Below are positions 18,346 through 27,064 of a stretch of 64,000 nucleotides of DNA, piece by piece. The notes beneath the pieces were generated by a model. The model did not search any database. It saw only the letters and a list, made by a program, of their open reading frames with translations, and was not told where the DNA came from. Origin of the DNA: JAIBDK01 sp965261915 (GTDB lineage Bacteria; Pseudomonadota; Gammaproteobacteria; Arenicellales; Poriferihabitantaceae); NCBI GenBank assembly GCA_965261915.1, contig CBDHDW010000004.1, forward strand, positions 1 through 64,000, in the 5' to 3' direction. A program made the position numbers and the translations under genes. How positions within the stretch are numbered: position 1 is the first letter of the stretch; every line of letters begins with the position of its first letter.

Positions 18346-18384
18346 GTTATTTTTATGCGAGGAAGTGCCTGAAGGTATCATTTT

Positions 18385-19239
18385 ATGAAAGCTTTGAAGA
18401 TTTTAAGTGCACAACCTGCATTGTTTTTTCGACTATCGGGCATCCGCCTTACAGATTTCAACGCCCTGGTTGCGACACTTCATCCGATCTGGTTGAAAAG
18501 TGAGGAGAAACGCCTGTCCCGCAAAGACAGGCAACGTGCGATTGGGGGTGGGATGAACTATCGCCTGGAGTTCGCAGAACAGCTTCTGCTCTGCCTGATG
18601 TATTACCGAACCTATACCAGCCATGCTTTTATGGGGCTTGTATTCAATGTATCCTCTCCGACAGTTTGCCGCCGCATTCAAGCCATGACAGAGTTGATGG
18701 CAGGCCATTTTCGGATGCCTGAACGTAAAGTAAAGTTGTCGGAAGTGGAAAAGGCTGATCTGCTTTACCTGATGATTGATGGTACTGAGCGTCCAGTTCA
18801 ACGGCCCGGGAAGCCCTCGGCTCGAAAAGCAAAATATTCTGGCAAGAAAAAGAAGCACACGGCGTCCCACCAGATCATCACAGATGACAAGAAGTGTATA
18901 CTGGCTGTTGGATGCGCCCATGACGGGCGCAAACATGACAAGCGTATTTATGATGAGACCCGCGTGGATAGGCCCCCTGATATACTTACCCTTGGGGATT
19001 TAGGATATCTGGGGACATCACTGGAAATCCCCCTGAAAACATCAAAGAAAAAACCACTTACGAAAGAAGAACAAGAATACAATACATGGCATTCAAAACT
19101 ACGCATTGGCGTAGAGCACGGTATTGGCCGCATGAAAAAGTTCAATATATTTTCGGATATTCACCGCAACAACCAACAACAAAACATGATTGCCAAGAAT
19201 GTCGGAGCACTCGCAAATATGAATTTGAAAACAGTTTGA
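18385..19239 (+). CDS. IS5-type transposase (DDE_Tnp_4 family)
   Basis: A 284-residue transposase. An N-terminal helical DNA-binding part (TVCRRIQAMTELM) precedes a DDE domain: first Asp in MIDGTERP, second in LGDLGYLGT, and a late acidic residue in IGVEHGIGRMKKFN, all in the expected order. The length is normal for this group, so it may be active. It sits between the group II intron relic and an IS630 relic. I could not define its terminal inverted repeats with confidence. Confidence 0.82.
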   Translation: MKALKILSAQPALFFRLSGIRLTDFNALVATLHPIWLKSEEKRLSRKDRQRAIGGGMNYRLEFAEQLLLCLMYYRTYTSHAFMGLVFNVSSPTVCRRIQAMTELMAGHFRMPERKVKLSEVEKADLLYLMIDGTERPVQRPGKPSARKAKYSGKKKKHTASHQIITDDKKCILAVGCAHDGRKHDKRIYDETRVDRPPDILTLGDLGYLGTSLEIPLKTSKKKPLTKEEQEYNTWHSKLRIGVEHGIGRMKKFNIFSDIHRNNQQQNMIAKNVGALANMNLKTV

Positions 19240-19295
19240 CAAAACGGGTGGGGATACTTGTGTCTAAAAATATTCGACCCTATTGTGAATCGGGT

Positions 19296-19550
19296 CTAGT
19301 GTTACGCCGCCGATCTTCGCCGCTGCGCGCCGCCGACCGCCGTCATAAATTGATGCCAGTGCCAGAAGGCGGCGCGTCTGATCGCTGTCACGGCTCGACC
19401 GCGCCAGCCTGCGAAGTCTGTCGCCGTCAAAGTCATCTGGAAGTGGTATCGCTGCACCCATAATATCCCCCATGTTTGTCGGGACATTGATTCACATATT
19501 CCGCGCCAAGGGAACCCTGAAAATGAGTCAGATACTATGTTCATTGGTAT
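19296..19550 (-). mobile_element. IS630 end relic
   Basis: Homologous to the transposase-start end of the two intact IS630 copies, including the terminus (ATACCAATG, reverse of 19550-19542) and the first ~55 codons of OrfA (MGDIMGAAIPLPDDFDGDRL). It carries several substitutions relative to those copies, so it is an older, separate insertion. The rest is missing. Confidence 0.8.
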
Positions 19551-19607
19551 AATTGGGCCAAAACGGTCAATCAATAGAGCCGTTGGCATTACTTAGCCGT
19601 TCTTCAT

Positions 19608-19720
19608 GGTTCCCCCGCGCAACAGTCCAGGGTTCCCTCTCGCACGCGGGGATAGACCCCGCCGTGACCAAGCGTGCGACTGAAACCACGAGGTTCACTT
19701 GTAAGCGTCATCGCTCAAGT
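19608..19720 (+). CRISPR. possible degenerate type I-E-like CRISPR relic
   Basis: Bases 19631-19659 begin GGTTCCC and end GCGGGGATAGACCC, with a GC-rich stem in the middle, much like a 29-nt type I-E repeat. A truncated similar start (GGTTCCCCCGCGC) lies at 19608-19620. Exactly 61 bases after the first full unit, the repeat-plus-spacer period of type I-E arrays, another GGTTC begins at 19692 but is otherwise degraded. No cas genes occur in the window. Suggestive only. Confidence 0.35.
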
Positions 19721-19845
19721 TGGAAACTAGACGATGGTGAACTTCTCTCCAGCAATAATTTTTTCGGCCATCCAGACCGTCGATTCAAGGCATAGGCGCG
19801 TTCATGTAATTCCCCTGAAACGACATCGGCTTCAATGCGGTATGT

Positions 19846-20730
19846 TTAAAATTGCTGCCAGACTTCATTGGCAGTGCTGTTTAATTTATCAGATGCGCAA
19901 TACAATGATAAGATCAATAGTGTCTCCCATTCTGCATCGCCAATTGCAACCAGTTCATCGCTTTCAAGTTCTTTTCTGATGGCTGTATGCGGCATCCAAG
20001 CTATGCCACCACCCGCTAGTAATCGACGTTTTAAGGCTTCAACTAATCCATCCATATAACGTATATTCAAATGAACATGTTTTTGACCGATTGTATGTTC
20101 CACGACTTCGCCTAGAAATGAACTGCTTTCATATGCCAAATAGGGAATGGTATTGTTCCTATGCCCAGGCAACATCCATTTATTTAAAGTCGCCGCTTCT
20201 TTTTGTGCAACTGGTATAAGGCGATCCACCAAGATGTCCTTGCGGGCAAAGTTTACTTCATCAAGCACTGGGTTTACTTCGGCATGACGGTAGCACAGCA
20301 AAAACTCAACGGCTCCCTCGTCCAGAAGCTGACAACATGTGCTTAAACTATCTGAGATGACACGTGTGCGTAAATTTGTAATTTTTAACTCTAGTTCTTC
20401 AACCTTTGGAGCCAAATAATTCACCGAAATTGTGTGGAGAACGGCAAAGCGTACAAACTTTTTATTATCTTGATCTTGGTCGCGAATTGCTTGACGGGAT
20501 TCGCTTAACCTAGCGATTGCTTCTTTTGTTACAGGTAAGAACTGCTCGCCAGCTTGGGATAATCTGACAGGAAAATTAGCGCGATCAATCAGTGGAACCC
20601 CTACCCAACTTTCAAGTGATTTTATCCGCCGGCTAAAGGCCGATTGGGTGATGTTTCGTTCATTTGCAGCACGTGTAAAATTTAGTGTACGCCCTAAGCA
20701 GATGAAATCTCGTAGCCAATTAATATCCAT
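19846..20730 (-). CDS. LysR-family regulator of the cuyA-ABC transporter cluster
   Basis: A 294-residue LysR protein: winged HTH at residues 1-60 (LNFTRAANERNITQSAFSRR), then an effector domain. AAGGG lies just before the ATG. It is divergent from cuyA over about 156 bases, so it probably controls that operon and responds to its substrate or product. This region is noticeably more AT-rich than the nitrate operon. Confidence 0.85.
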   Translation of the reverse strand: MDINWLRDFICLGRTLNFTRAANERNITQSAFSRRIKSLESWVGVPLIDRANFPVRLSQAGEQFLPVTKEAIARLSESRQAIRDQDQDNKKFVRFAVLHTISVNYLAPKVEELELKITNLRTRVISDSLSTCCQLLDEGAVEFLLCYRHAEVNPVLDEVNFARKDILVDRLIPVAQKEAATLNKWMLPGHRNNTIPYLAYESSSFLGEVVEHTIGQKHVHLNIRYMDGLVEALKRRLLAGGGIAWMPHTAIRKELESDELVAIGDAEWETLLILSLYCASDKLNSTANEVWQQF

Positions 20731-20886
20731 TTCATCCCTTCCGTAAGGTGAATGTGATTGAAAATGCTACATTATGCAAGATCGGAATAACTATATGAAA
20801 TCTTTGAATTGGCCAGCAGGCGAAGCATCACCTTATGCTTTTGGAAACTTAACAAATACGACTCACAAACAAAGAATGGTACATCT

Positions 20887-21897
20887 ATGCATCTCGCTCG
20901 CTTCCCACGGATCAAACTTGGTCACTTTCCGACACCTTTGGAAAAACTTGAAAACCTTACCCGCGCATTGGATGGCCCCAATATTTATATCAAACGTGAT
21001 GATTGCACTGGGCTTGCAACTGGCGGTAATAAAACGCGCAAATTAGAATACTTAGTCGCTGATGCTATTAATAAGGGCGCTGATACCTTGGTAACACAGG
21101 GTGCAACACAATCAAATCATGTGCGCCAAACCGCAGCAGCGGCAAGAGTTGTCGGAATGGAATGTCACGCCTTACTGGAGCGCCGCGTTGGAAATATGGG
21201 CGATGGTTACGAGGCGGCAGGCAATGTGCTGCTTGATGATCTTTTTCAGTGTAACTACGCATTTCGCCCTGATGGCGCGGATATGAATGCAGAAGCTTTG
21301 GCTCTTGTTGAAAGATTGCAAGAAAAAGGTAAGAAACCATATTTTATTCCAGGCGGCGGATCAAATACGATCGGTGCATTGGGATATGCTAATGCAATGG
21401 AAGAAATGATTTATCAGGCTGATTCAACAGGCTTAAAGATAGATAAAATAGTACACGCAACAGGTAGTGCGGGTACTCAGGCAGGTATATTGGCAGGTCT
21501 TCATGCCATGAGCGCGCCAATTGATGTGATCGGAATTTCAGTTCGTGCCAAACGCGAAGCTCAAATTGCAAATGTTCATAAATTGGCGTGCGCAACTGCT
21601 GAGCTTATTGGTGTGAAATCAGAGTTAAGCGTCGATATGGTTGACGCATACGATGAATATGTTGGCCCTGGTTACGGTCAACCTACTGACAGCATGATTG
21701 AAGCGGTTTCATTGGTTACACAACACGAAGCTATCCTATTGGACCCAGTCTACTCGGGTAAAGGTATGGCTGGTATGATTGGTTTGATCCGTCAGGGCGT
21801 TTTGAAAAAGGGCGAAAACGTTGTCTTTATACACACAGGTGGGTCTGCATCTCTGTTCGCCTATCAACATCTATTTTCTGGGCAAAAATCCTCATAG
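20887..21897 (+). CDS. cuyA: PLP-dependent L-cysteate sulfo-lyase / D-cysteine desulfhydrase family
   Basis: A 336-residue ACC-deaminase-like fold-type II PLP enzyme. The Schiff-base Lys is in GGNKTRKLEYL, phosphate is bound by SNHVRQTAAAARV and by TGSAGTQAGI, and the C-terminal GKGMAGMIGLIR is typical. CuyA splits L-cysteate to pyruvate, ammonium and sulfite; D-cysteine desulfhydrases are close relatives, so the substrate is not settled by sequence. The ATG at 20887 begins the conserved MHLARFPRIKLGHFPTPLE; the frame is open upstream but unlike the family. The nearby sulfite dehydrogenase favours the sulfonate reading. Confidence 0.8.
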   Translation: MHLARFPRIKLGHFPTPLEKLENLTRALDGPNIYIKRDDCTGLATGGNKTRKLEYLVADAINKGADTLVTQGATQSNHVRQTAAAARVVGMECHALLERRVGNMGDGYEAAGNVLLDDLFQCNYAFRPDGADMNAEALALVERLQEKGKKPYFIPGGGSNTIGALGYANAMEEMIYQADSTGLKIDKIVHATGSAGTQAGILAGLHAMSAPIDVIGISVRAKREAQIANVHKLACATAELIGVKSELSVDMVDAYDEYVGPGYGQPTDSMIEAVSLVTQHEAILLDPVYSGKGMAGMIGLIRQGVLKKGENVVFIHTGGSASLFAYQHLFSGQKSS

Positions 21898-21912
21898 GAG
21901 CGAAAAATAAAC

Positions 21913-22701
21913 GTGCGTAATATGACCACAGATATTCAGGCCAAGCCTCTTAATCATTTGCGTGATGGAGATGGGTATCCGTTGGTTTTTGTACATGGAT
22001 ACCTTGGAGGCTCTGCAGTTTGGGAAGATCAGATCAAAACCTTTAGTAAAAATTATGATGTGATTGCCCCTGAGCTGGCTGGCTATGGTGGTAGTTTCGG
22101 AAGTGCCGCATGTACAAGCATTAGTGATTATGCCGCACAGATTTTGAATTTTCTAACTCAAATAAACGTCGAAAAATTTCACCTAATCGGGCATTCTATG
22201 GGGGGCATGATAGCTCAAGAGATGACCATGCAAGAACCAAAACGCATTGATCATTTGGTATGCTATGGGACAGGCCCACAAGGGATGATGCCCAATCGCT
22301 TTGAAACTCTTGATAGATCGCGTGAACGATTGCACGAAGATGGTGTGAAAAGCACAGCACAACGGATCACGGCAACATGGTTTTCCGAAGGGAAAGATGC
22401 CAGTCAATATTCAGCCAGTGCTAAATTGGGTGAAAACGTTACAATCGATACAGCATTGGCTGGCCTAAGGGCTATGGAAACATGGGATGGTCGTGATGCA
22501 TTATCTGCAATTAACCAACCTACGTTAGTCTTATGGGGCGATGGCGACCAATCCTATGATTGGCGCCAACCAGAAGCATTGTGGACTGGAATAACCAACA
22601 GCCAGTTGGCGGTCATGCCAGGCTGTGGGCACAATGCGCATATGGAAAACCCTGATTTATTTAATGCATTAGTGGAGAAATTTTTACCGGCAACAGCATG
22701 A
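21913..22701 (+). CDS. alpha/beta-fold hydrolase
   Basis: A 262-residue single-domain hydrolase. The oxyanion motif VHGYLGG, nucleophile elbow GHSMGG, acid in LWGDGDQS and His in GCGHNAHMENP are all present. It starts 15 bases after cuyA, with AGGAG 12 bases ahead of a GTG; an ATG three codons later is the alternative. It could cleave an ester or amide to deliver the CuyA substrate, but the substrate is unknown. Confidence 0.85.
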   Translation: MRNMTTDIQAKPLNHLRDGDGYPLVFVHGYLGGSAVWEDQIKTFSKNYDVIAPELAGYGGSFGSAACTSISDYAAQILNFLTQINVEKFHLIGHSMGGMIAQEMTMQEPKRIDHLVCYGTGPQGMMPNRFETLDRSRERLHEDGVKSTAQRITATWFSEGKDASQYSASAKLGENVTIDTALAGLRAMETWDGRDALSAINQPTLVLWGDGDQSYDWRQPEALWTGITNSQLAVMPGCGHNAHMENPDLFNALVEKFLPATA

Positions 22702-22796
22702 AGACCAAGCTTTGCAGCCAACAATGGCGTGAGGTTAAACATAAAATGATCGGCGAATTCCGGTGCCGTTGATCAACAACAATAGTGGAGATAAAT

Positions 22797-23759
22797 ATGA
22801 AATTTAAGATAATGGGAACTGCTTTTACTGCAGCATTGCTCGCAACGTCGTCGATAGCGACTGCGGGTGAAAAAGTTAATATCGGAGCGCCAGCATGGAC
22901 AGGTGCACAAGCGATTGCGCATCTAATTGCTGAAGTTGTTACAACGCGTATCGGCGGCGAAGCCGATTTAATACCAGGCAACAATGCAAGTATCTTTCAA
23001 GCAATGGACCAAGGTAAAGGTGACATTGATGTACACCCTGATGTTTGGCTACCAAACCAACAAAGTTTCACTCAGAAATACGTTGATGGTGCTGGGACCG
23101 TTGCACTGTCTGAAAACTCATACGAAGGCAAACAAAGCTTTTGCGTATCAAAAGCGTTTTCAGAAGCCAATAATGTAACCTCAATCTTTGATTTGGCACG
23201 CCCAGAGGTCGCATCGTTGATGGACAGTGATGGCAATGGTAAAGGCGAAATTTGGATAGGAGCACCTGGTTGGGCATCTGCAAATGTAAATGAAATCAAA
23301 GTACGTGATTACGGATTAATGCCATTCATGGAACCTATCCGTGCTGATCAAGCTGTTATGACGGCTACAGTTGGCGACAGTATTCGCAAAGGTGTTGGAT
23401 ATGCATTTTATTGCTATTCACCACATGCGATTTGGTTCCAGCACGATATCGTTCGTTTGTCAGAACCTGTATTTGACCCAGAAAAATACAATGCCATTCA
23501 GCCATCAGATGATCCTGATTGGTTTGCAAATTCCAAAGTGATGACAGAAGATGCTCTGAAACAGGTTCAAATCGCATATTCTAAATCTTTGATTGAGCGC
23601 TCTCCTGCAATTGCAGATTTGTTGCAAAATATCAAATTAGATGGCGAAACTGTGTCTGATTTTGCGTACCAAATTGAAGGCGGCAAAGATGCAGCTACGG
23701 TAGCAAAAGAATGGGTTGCAGCAAATTCTGACCGCGTAGATAGCTGGTTAGGTTTATAA
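22797..23759 (+). CDS. ABC transporter substrate-binding protein, glycine-betaine type (ProX/OpuAC)
   Basis: A 320-residue precursor with a Sec signal (hydrophobic to about residue 20; cleavage near ATA-GE). The mature part begins VNIGAPAWTGAQAIAHLIAE, characteristic of OpuAC/ProX domains, and has several Trp (PDVWLPNQQ, PGWASANVN, AIWFQHD) that may form an aromatic cage for a quaternary amine. The ATG at 22797 follows GGAG. The ligand is unknown; a betaine-like or sulfonated amine is plausible given the neighbours. Confidence 0.85.
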   Translation: MKFKIMGTAFTAALLATSSIATAGEKVNIGAPAWTGAQAIAHLIAEVVTTRIGGEADLIPGNNASIFQAMDQGKGDIDVHPDVWLPNQQSFTQKYVDGAGTVALSENSYEGKQSFCVSKAFSEANNVTSIFDLARPEVASLMDSDGNGKGEIWIGAPGWASANVNEIKVRDYGLMPFMEPIRADQAVMTATVGDSIRKGVGYAFYCYSPHAIWFQHDIVRLSEPVFDPEKYNAIQPSDDPDWFANSKVMTEDALKQVQIAYSKSLIERSPAIADLLQNIKLDGETVSDFAYQIEGGKDAATVAKEWVAANSDRVDSWLGL

Positions 23760-23817
23760 TTTAAACCATACAAAAATAGGTGCCGCATCCTTAGGTGCGC
23801 CACCTTCCATCAAATGA

Positions 23818-24888
23818 ATGGGGTTAGATGTGACACAAGCTAATGCAATCGAAATTTCTGGTGTCTGGAAAATTTTTGGCGCACGCGAAAAAGAAGCGCT
23901 GGCCGATGTTCAAGCCAATGGCATTAGTAAAAAACAGGTATTAGACAAATACAACTGCGTCGTCGGTGTAGCTGATGCAACCATGGATATCCACCCGGGC
24001 GAGATATTCTGCATCATGGGGTTATCTGGCTCGGGCAAATCCACACTTGTGCGTCACATAAACCGATTACTTGAACCCTCTGCGGGGTCCATTAACGTCA
24101 ATGGCAATGATATTATGTCAATGGAACCTGATGTTCTACGCAAATATCGTAATGAACATATCGCAATGGTGTTTCAAAACTTTGCATTGATGCCGCATCG
24201 ATCTGTTTTGGATAATGTCGCTTTACCACTGGAAATCCGTGGGATTAATAAAAACCAACGTATGAAAAAGGCAAAACACGCCATTGATATGGTGGACTTG
24301 ACTGCATGGGGCAACAAATTTGCCCATGAGTTATCTGGTGGTATGCAGCAACGTGTAGGCTTGGCCCGTGCATTGGCAGCTAATCCTGAAATATTGTTGA
24401 TGGACGAGCCATTTTCGGCACTCGATCCGCTTATCCGTCGCCAGTTGCAAGACGAGTTTATGAAGTTGGCGGCTCAGATGAAGAAAACAACTGTCTTTAT
24501 CACGCATGACTTGGATGAAGCTGTTCGCATCGGGGATCGCATCGCGATTATGCGCGACGGGATGGTAATACAAATAGGAACACCTGAAGATATTGTGATG
24601 AATCCTATAGATGAATATGTTTCAGATTTTGTTGCTGGAATTTCGCGACTTAAAGTCGTTCGAGCCCATGCAGTGATGCAGCCATTAGCAGAATATGAGA
24701 CCAGTCATGGAAATCTTAAAAAAGGGGTTCAAGAATTCCCTGAAGATGCGCATTTGGGTGTTCTAATAGAAGCAGCAATCGAAACCGAAAGCCCTGCGGC
24801 TATCATCGATAATAATAGCAAGCGCATTGGTGTAATCACCCGCGCAGACCTACTACGCACAGTGATCGAAGGAACGGAAACATCATGA
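23818..24888 (+). CDS. ABC transporter ATPase, ProV/OpuAA type
   Basis: A 356-residue ATPase with Walker A GLSGSGKST, Q-loop, signature LSGGMQQRVGLARAL, Walker B ILLMDEPFSALDP and switch His in ITHDLDEA. An N-terminal extension (about residues 1-50, KIFGAREKEALADVQ) and a shortened CBS-like tail after residue 285 are usual for glycine-betaine ATPases. It overlaps the permease gene by four bases. A GTG four codons in is an alternative start. Confidence 0.9.
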   Translation: MGLDVTQANAIEISGVWKIFGAREKEALADVQANGISKKQVLDKYNCVVGVADATMDIHPGEIFCIMGLSGSGKSTLVRHINRLLEPSAGSINVNGNDIMSMEPDVLRKYRNEHIAMVFQNFALMPHRSVLDNVALPLEIRGINKNQRMKKAKHAIDMVDLTAWGNKFAHELSGGMQQRVGLARALAANPEILLMDEPFSALDPLIRRQLQDEFMKLAAQMKKTTVFITHDLDEAVRIGDRIAIMRDGMVIQIGTPEDIVMNPIDEYVSDFVAGISRLKVVRAHAVMQPLAEYETSHGNLKKGVQEFPEDAHLGVLIEAAIETESPAAIIDNNSKRIGVITRADLLRTVIEGTETS

Positions 24889-26378
24889 GCAAATCTGATT
24901 TGAGTGACCAAGAACTGTTAACAGAGTTCGTCGTAACAAATTCGGAGTATTATAATAAGAATTTTGAAAAAATCGGCTCAAAATCTGGGATTTCATGGAC
25001 GTTTAACTTGATAGCAGCTCTATTGGGGCCAATTTGGTTTGGAATGCGTGGGTTATGGAATTGGGCGCTTCCATTTGTCATTATGGAAACTTTTGCCATA
25101 ATCCAATTAGGTCGTGGTTTGTTTGGTGATCTTGGCGCAGAAGCCCGTGACCGTATCTCTCAAATAGAGGGGACGCTTGCGTTTCGTCGAGAACAACTAG
25201 AAGTTGCGATCAGCAAAGATGCTGATAACGTAGATGTATTCATACGCACAATTGAATCCTTGGAAAAAGCCATAGGGGATATTCAAGCAGAGGCTCTGTT
25301 GGCTGAAGCAGATGCAATTTGGGTGGCCGTGTTTGGGTTTGTAGTATTACTTCTCGTCAAAGCTACTGAAGGTGTCATTGCCAATCCAGCATTAGAACGG
25401 CGTTTTTCTGATTGGCTTTCAGACACTAATATCGCATCTGGCCTGAATCCGTTCCGAACCGGAATAAGTGTAATGTTCGTAACCTTGATATTTGCGGTAA
25501 GCGTCATTCATTTCAGTTTTCCAGGTGCCGTCGGATGGTTGACAAAATTCCCGACAGACCCACAAATTCGCCTAGATGCAATAAATATAGTTGAACAGTT
25601 TTTCGATTTTATAATCATCTCGGGTCAATGGTTCTTCGATATAATTACTTTTGGTATCCGTTCCGTGTTAGACGGTTTGGAGGTGCTATTTGTTGATACA
25701 CCATGGCCTGTCATCGCAGGTTTTATTATCCTTCTAACATGGCTCTCTGCAGGATCGCGCGCCGCAATCGCTGCGGGCGGGTTTCTTGCCTATATGGGGT
25801 TCCTTGGATTTTGGGAAAAAGCGATGACGACACTTGCTCTTCTTGGAACGGCAGCTTGTATCTCCATCGCGATTGGCATCCCGATTGGATTGTTTTGCGC
25901 ACGTCGCCCAAAGATATATTCTGTCATCAGACCCATTATGGATTTCATGCAAACGATGCCTGCATTCGTATTTATGATCCCGGTTATTGCATTCTTTGGA
26001 ACTGGTAAACCTGCCGCAGTTGTTACGACGATGATTTTTGGCGGCACACCAGTTGTCCGTTTGACAGTGCTCGGGCTTCGAGGCGTTCCTGAATCTATCA
26101 GAGAAGCCGCCATCGCATACGGGGCTACAAAATGGTACCTATTGACCAAAGTTGACCTCCCACTTGCTGCGCCGTCGATCCTGGCAGGTGTAAATCAAAC
26201 CATCATGTTAAGCTTGGCAATGGTTGTTGTGGCGTCTTTAATCGGTGCAAAAGGTCTGGGTGAAGATGTCTTGGAAGCACTGCAATATGCTTCTGTTGGG
26301 CAAGGTATATTGGCTGGTTTTGCAATCCTCTTCTGTGCAATGATCCTGGATCGCGTTGTACAGGGCAAACGTGAATAA
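24885..26378 (+). CDS. ABC transporter permease, ProW/OpuAB type with N-terminal extension
   Basis: A 497-residue membrane protein. The C-terminal half (from about 265) is a standard binding-protein-dependent permease with the EAA loop ESIREAAIAYGATKWYLLTK. The N-terminal 200 residues add an amphipathic segment (SWTFNLIAALLGPIWFGMRG, resembling small DUF2628-like membrane domains), further helices and a coiled coil at about 85-135. Most ProW proteins lack this. Start overlaps the ATPase stop (ATGA). It forms the importer with the two preceding genes. Confidence 0.88.
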   Translation: MSKSDLSDQELLTEFVVTNSEYYNKNFEKIGSKSGISWTFNLIAALLGPIWFGMRGLWNWALPFVIMETFAIIQLGRGLFGDLGAEARDRISQIEGTLAFRREQLEVAISKDADNVDVFIRTIESLEKAIGDIQAEALLAEADAIWVAVFGFVVLLLVKATEGVIANPALERRFSDWLSDTNIASGLNPFRTGISVMFVTLIFAVSVIHFSFPGAVGWLTKFPTDPQIRLDAINIVEQFFDFIIISGQWFFDIITFGIRSVLDGLEVLFVDTPWPVIAGFIILLTWLSAGSRAAIAAGGFLAYMGFLGFWEKAMTTLALLGTAACISIAIGIPIGLFCARRPKIYSVIRPIMDFMQTMPAFVFMIPVIAFFGTGKPAAVVTTMIFGGTPVVRLTVLGLRGVPESIREAAIAYGATKWYLLTKVDLPLAAPSILAGVNQTIMLSLAMVVVASLIGAKGLGEDVLEALQYASVGQGILAGFAILFCAMILDRVVQGKRE

Positions 26379-26664
26379 TTGTTAGAATTTGTGCTGGAGT
26401 GGATAACACTAATATTTAGACTCAGTTTACGAACCGTATATGTTCATGGTATGTTCTTTTCGAGATCAAGGAGGAGGTAGGGGGTATATGACTAAAGGTA
26501 CGGGATTTTTCAAATGGCCTGTTAGTCATTGATATTTCTATATAAAATGGCATCCATTTTTTTGAGCACGCGAAATGTATATTTTTATCTCATTGAAATA
26601 TATAAATAATAATTTTTACTGTTTTCATATTTTACATGGTTGCACTTTCAAGCCGGTTTTCAGG
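26379..26664. other. AT-rich intergenic stretch
   Basis: No gene of normal size. A strong AAGGAGG-type site at about 26468-26477 precedes ATG 26488 and a 14-codon frame (MTKGTGFFKWPVSH), probably fortuitous. No clear terminator follows the transporter operon. Confidence 0.4.
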
Positions 26665-27064
26665 TCAATGACTTGTCCCAGAATAATCAAATTCAACGTC
26701 ATTTAGCAAAATATTTATAGCATCCTGAATATTGATAACAGTTTCCTTGTTGTAGAATTCGTACTTCCCAATAAAGCTGATGTGCCGCCAGGCAACAGGT
26801 GATAACCGAATAATCACGGCCAATTTTTCAAAAGATGCAGATCGATTGTGTTCAAAAATTGAGGATAACAATGTTGCGTTGTAAAAGATAACAGCGATGG
26901 CGATTAACCTTATCGCATGGGCATTGATATCCAGTTCAATTTCATTCTTTCCGTTGAGCATGCGGCCGCCACTGACTTTGGCAATGATCCCACTGAGCTG
27001 GTGATAAGATTGGCTCTTCTCCGCTTTGTTGAGTGAAAAAAGCGCGATATTTTGGGGGCGATAT
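26665..27064 (-). pseudogene. Tn3-family TnpA C-terminal fragment
   Basis: The minus-strand frame reads PQNIALFSLNKAEKSQSYHQ, ELDINAHAIRLIAIAVIFYN and RLSPVAWRHISFIGKYEF. This is the end of a Tn3-family transposase, including the region holding the last catalytic Glu. The upstream part is cut by the ISAs1 insertion at 27065, and only a few matching codons (PQNIA) remain on the far side near 28320. The full protein would be about 1000 residues. Confidence 0.85.

Noticed and set aside
26488..26532. 14-codon frame with a strong ribosome site as a leader peptide
   Set aside because: No downstream gene on that strand for it to regulate; the next features are transposon debris on the other strand.
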